Shown here in pieces: positions 13,904 through 14,100 of a DNA stretch of 14,100 nucleotides. Below the pieces are notes generated by a model. That model ran no database searches. It saw only the letters and a list, made by a program, of their open reading frames with translations, and was not told the DNA's origin. Position 1 is the stretch's first letter; every line of letters starts with the position of its first letter. Source of the stretch: Candidatus Zixiibacteriota bacterium. Lineage in GTDB: Bacteria; Zixibacteria; MSB-5A5; GN15; JAAZOE01. Made by a program: the position numbers and the translations under genes. The stretch lies in contig JAAZOE010000259.1 of NCBI GenBank assembly GCA_012797915.1, forward strand, positions 1-14,100, given 5' to 3'.

Positions 13904-14100
13904 GTGCCGGTGATAGGGAACAGGGGTTGTGGAGTCGGCAACTTTCGGATCGGATTGGTACTGCTGGTCGCGATTCTGGGGGCGGCCCTGATACTCTCCT
14001 CCTGCGGCAAGAAGGAGGAAGCCATTGACGTCTCCAAATACTCCGCTTGGAAGCTGTACGCCTACAGCCATTTTAACATTCATTATGACCCCCGCTCATC
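13904..14100 (+). CDS. Lipoprotein, N-terminal part (runs off the window)
   Basis: The first 65 codons of a longer gene are present. The start is GTG 13904, with GGGGAGG (13890-13896) seven bases upstream. The N-terminus has a basic/polar stretch, a hydrophobic segment (about 16-31) and a lipobox LSSC with the lipidated cysteine at residue 34, followed by GKKEE. It should be processed by signal peptidase II and anchored in a membrane outside the cytoplasm. The first residues of the mature domain, with SHFNIHYDP near the window end, resemble the opening of some extracytoplasmic peptidase-like domains, but too little is visible to name a function. It is separated from the oxidoreductase operon by a terminator and has its own promoter candidates. 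Confidence 0.8.
   Translation, partial: MPVIGNRGCGVGNFRIGLVLLVAILGAALILSSCGKKEEAIDVSKYSAWKLYAYSHFNIHYDPRS

Noticed and set aside
1..14100. Insertion sequences, CRISPR arrays, attachment sites or prophage genes
   Set aside because: No transposase, integrase, regularly spaced repeats or long terminal inverted repeats were seen on either strand.

Overview
The window is about 60% GC by eye and looks like chromosomal DNA of an anaerobic or facultatively anaerobic Gram-negative-type bacterium. The evidence is a 2-oxoacid:ferredoxin oxidoreductase, many [4Fe-4S] proteins, a lipobox protein and standard bacterial glycolysis and Sec genes. Features such as the gap-pgk-tpiA-secG-tRNA-Leu order with a ferredoxin-linked oxidoreductase operon would fit a candidate phylum of the FCB group (for example Zixibacteria-like) or a deltaproteobacterium-like lineage. 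That placement is a guess which the sequence alone cannot settle.

Layout. (1) 1-2680, plus strand: the last codons of gap, then pgk, tpiA (GTG start), secG (TTG start), a tRNA-Leu(GAG) directly behind secG, and a strong intrinsic terminator. (2) 2681-2996: intergenic DNA with a long imperfect stem-loop followed by a T-rich tail (2801-2888), a candidate small RNA or terminator. (3) 2997-4529: a membrane glycosyltransferase resembling the GT22/Alg9 mannosyltransferases. (4) 4536-5390, minus strand: a membrane-anchored alpha/beta hydrolase whose stop lies 6 bases from that of the glycosyltransferase. (5) 5391-5521: a divergent promoter region with a perfect 14-bp palindrome. (6) 5522-6439: a secreted polysaccharide deacetylase. 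(7) 6440-6815: regulatory DNA with several hairpins and a promoter. (8) 6816-13733: a tightly packed nine-gene plus-strand operon. It contains a P-loop ATPase; the delta, alpha, beta and gamma subunits of a 2-oxoacid:ferredoxin oxidoreductase (VOR/KOR type); NuoE; a HydB-type NuoF; a NuoG-like iron-sulfur protein with no hydrogenase domain; and a four-cluster polyferredoxin. It ends in a hairpin terminator. (9) 13904 onward: the start of a lipoprotein gene.

The operon in (8) is the most interesting part. The oxidoreductase subunits would oxidise a 2-oxoacid with CoA to an acyl-CoA and pass electrons to ferredoxin-type clusters. NuoE and NuoF have the same domain plan as HydC and HydB of the electron-bifurcating [FeFe]-hydrogenases, but the third subunit lacks the H-cluster domain. 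The inferred result is a flavin module linking 2-oxoacid oxidation to NAD(H), directly or through a ferredoxin pool, with about fifteen predicted iron-sulfur clusters in total. Whether these proteins form one complex, and whether flavin-based bifurcation or confurcation takes place, is inference. No mobile element, CRISPR array or frameshifted gene was seen.
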